From the NCBI RefSeq assembly GCF_014898815.1, contig NW_026515504.1:310001-374000 (forward strand): a DNA stretch of 64,000 bases, read 5' to 3'. Both the position numbers and the translations under genes were made by a program. Origin of the DNA: Panonychus citri (lineage: Eukaryota > Arthropoda > Arachnida > Trombidiformes > Tetranychidae). Below, piece after piece: positions 62,471 to 64,000 of this stretch; positions within the stretch are counted from its first letter, which is position 1, and each line of letters opens with the position of its first letter. Under the pieces are notes generated by a model. It saw only the letters and a program-made list of their open reading frames with translations, made no database searches and was not told the DNA's origin.

Positions 62471-64000
62471 CGATCACCAGAACAGTTCACTTCGATTTCA
62501 CTTCATCCTTTTAAATTGCTGATAATCGATTACGAGATTCAGATATTAATTATTCAATCAAAATTTCACCAACAGGTAAGAAACAAAGTTAACGGTATTT
62601 TCGGATTTCCTGAAAATTTACCTTCTCTCGTCATGGTAAACAAATAACTCTCATCTTGACCTATCAGGTACCGTCCGGTATTGTATCCATACTGTTGTAA
62701 TCCATCTTATCCTGATTAATTAATTGTGAATGACACAATTAAAATTCACTTAATTATCATAACAATTGAAGATGAACAAAAAAAAATCAAAAAACAAAAA
62801 GTAAACAAACAGATCGAAACAGTTTCGCCATCTGTTGGCTCAATAGTAAAACAAATAAACTTTCATATTCTCATTTGATTTAATTGATAAAATCCTCTGA
62901 TTGTAATTATATTAATTTAATGGAAAATATCATAAATACAATTAACTTTATTCTTAATAATATATTAACACAAGTCTATGTAATAATGAGTTTCCCTTGA
63001 CCTTGTGGGCATTTATATTGTTTGCCACTAAATTGGTGACCAAAATGATTACAGTTAAATAGCAAATGAATATTAATTAGTTTATTTATAATCTTGAACC
63101 AGATCAATTGAACCAATAAATCTGATTGACAATAATTTAAAACAAATTAATCTAAATAATGGTAATTAATAAGAATAGAGATGAGAGTAAATTGTTGGAA
63201 AAATATTAAATTGTTTCTCACGATAATTTTAGTGCCATGTAAATGATTATATTCACAATTAACAACAACAACAACATCTAAACCATTTTCTTCAATTAAA
63301 AGTGATTAACTTAATTCTTAACAATAACATAAGTCTCTTTCTCTCTCATATATATCTTTTAATTCATATAAACAATATAATTTAAATAATATCAACATAA
63401 CAATAAGAGTTAATCATTGTTGTTGATGATTAAGATACTTTGAGAGTGATAAAAAAATTAAGAGCTTTTCATTATTATTATTATTATTGTTATTTAACTC
63501 GAGTGCTATTTGGTTAACTTCAATTAAATGTAATTGCAATTAACTTTCATTAGACACAATTGAATCAGAAAATTAATGTTAATCAAAAAGCTCTCACTCT
63601 CTCCTCCACAATTACCACCTCTCCTCCTCTTTTCCCTCCTCCACTTCACCTCCATTTCAATGGATCATCTTCCATATCCTCATCTCGACCCACTCACCCA
63701 CCCACCGGGTCCATTTTATTATTAACAATATTGTCCTGCCCTCGATTGATTTTAATCACACTGATCATCTCCGTCAATCTATTGTTAACCTTAATTGTCC
63801 ATTTGTTGATCAATTGTCAAGATATTATCAAAAACAAATTATCAATGTGATCAATCAATGATTACCAATCAGTTGATAGTTAATGTTACACAATCAATGA
63901 GAGAGAAATGTAATATTATCAATGATAATTGTTTATTCCCATCAAATGAATATAAATGTATTTATATAAATCAATTATGGCTCAACAATTAGTTAATTCA
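62471..64000. other. Right end of window, no gene supported
   Basis: 1.5 kb upstream of the small minus-strand gene. It has a CTCF/YY1-like motif at 62822-62840 and a less AT-rich, pyrimidine-rich stretch near 63590-63720 whose open frame has no ATG. I see no convincing exon. Confidence 0.6.
62822..62840 (-). promoter_or_regulatory. CTCF/YY1-like motif upstream of the small membrane-protein gene
   Basis: On the minus strand GCCAACAGATGGCGAAAC. Same core and same orientation to the gene as the motifs before FUNDC1 and VAP; about 350 bp upstream of the ATG. Confidence 0.4.

Noticed and set aside
63560..63850. Pro/Ser-rich plus-strand open frame at the right edge
   Set aside because: No ATG, no clear splice sites, composition explained by a pyrimidine-rich tract.
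1..64000. tRNA, rRNA or viral sequences
   Set aside because: I looked for tRNA-like GGTTCGA arms, rRNA blocks and polymerase or integrase motifs and saw none.

Overview
The window is eukaryotic nuclear DNA: very AT-rich, with genes split by short GT-AG introns, no operons, and many CT/GA and CAT/ATG microsatellites. The gene set (sidestep-like adhesion protein, gustatory receptor, M13 peptidase, FUNDC1, USP8, ERCC8) is animal. A chemoreceptor of arthropod gustatory type, small introns and roughly 5 kb per gene suggest an arthropod, most likely an acariform (spider-mite-like) mite. The species assignment is inference; I could not run a search.

Layout from left to right. 102-6616 (+): the 3' part of a sidestep-like cell-surface gene (FnIII exon, membrane helix, cytoplasmic tail), possibly continuing to 12.9 kb. 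6.6-13.3 kb: low-complexity intergenic or intronic DNA. 13362-17398 (-): RAD50. 17994-19149 (-): gustatory receptor. 20067-25632 (-): a 13-exon M13/neprilysin peptidase. 25.6-31 kb: intergenic. 30993-31938 (-): TMEM14 family protein, head-to-head with cyclin C (32981-35500, +). 37145-37981 (-): FUNDC1. 38617-42543 (-): USP8. 45126-46562 (-): ERCC8/CSA. 48105-49213 (-): unrecognised 320-aa protein. 50263-51126 (-): VAP. 53387-60249 (+): unrecognised Ser/His-rich single-pass membrane protein. 62082-62470 (-): small membrane protein. The last 1.5 kb has no gene I can support.

I rebuilt gene models by joining exons at GT-AG sites and checking that codon phase carries across each junction. Nine models close cleanly or, for the first gene, stay open to the last exon found. 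RAD50, the gustatory receptor and USP8 each need exactly one extra base, and in each the break lies at or next to a four-base homopolymer; the small gene at 62 kb behaves the same way. This looks more like homopolymer undercalling in the assembly than four independent broken genes.

The most unusual structures are non-coding. A nearly identical cassette lies upstream of three consecutive minus-strand genes (USP8, ERCC8 and the 320-aa gene); a diverged direct repeat brackets the gustatory receptor; and a CTCF/YY1-like AGATGGCG motif lies 140-370 bp upstream of three minus-strand start codons. No tRNA, rRNA, CRISPR or viral sequence was recognised, and I saw no clear evidence of a wholly new biological system. 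The genes belong to ordinary, separate pathways: DNA repair (RAD50, ERCC8), endosomal and mitochondrial membrane quality control (USP8, FUNDC1, VAP) and transcription (cyclin C).
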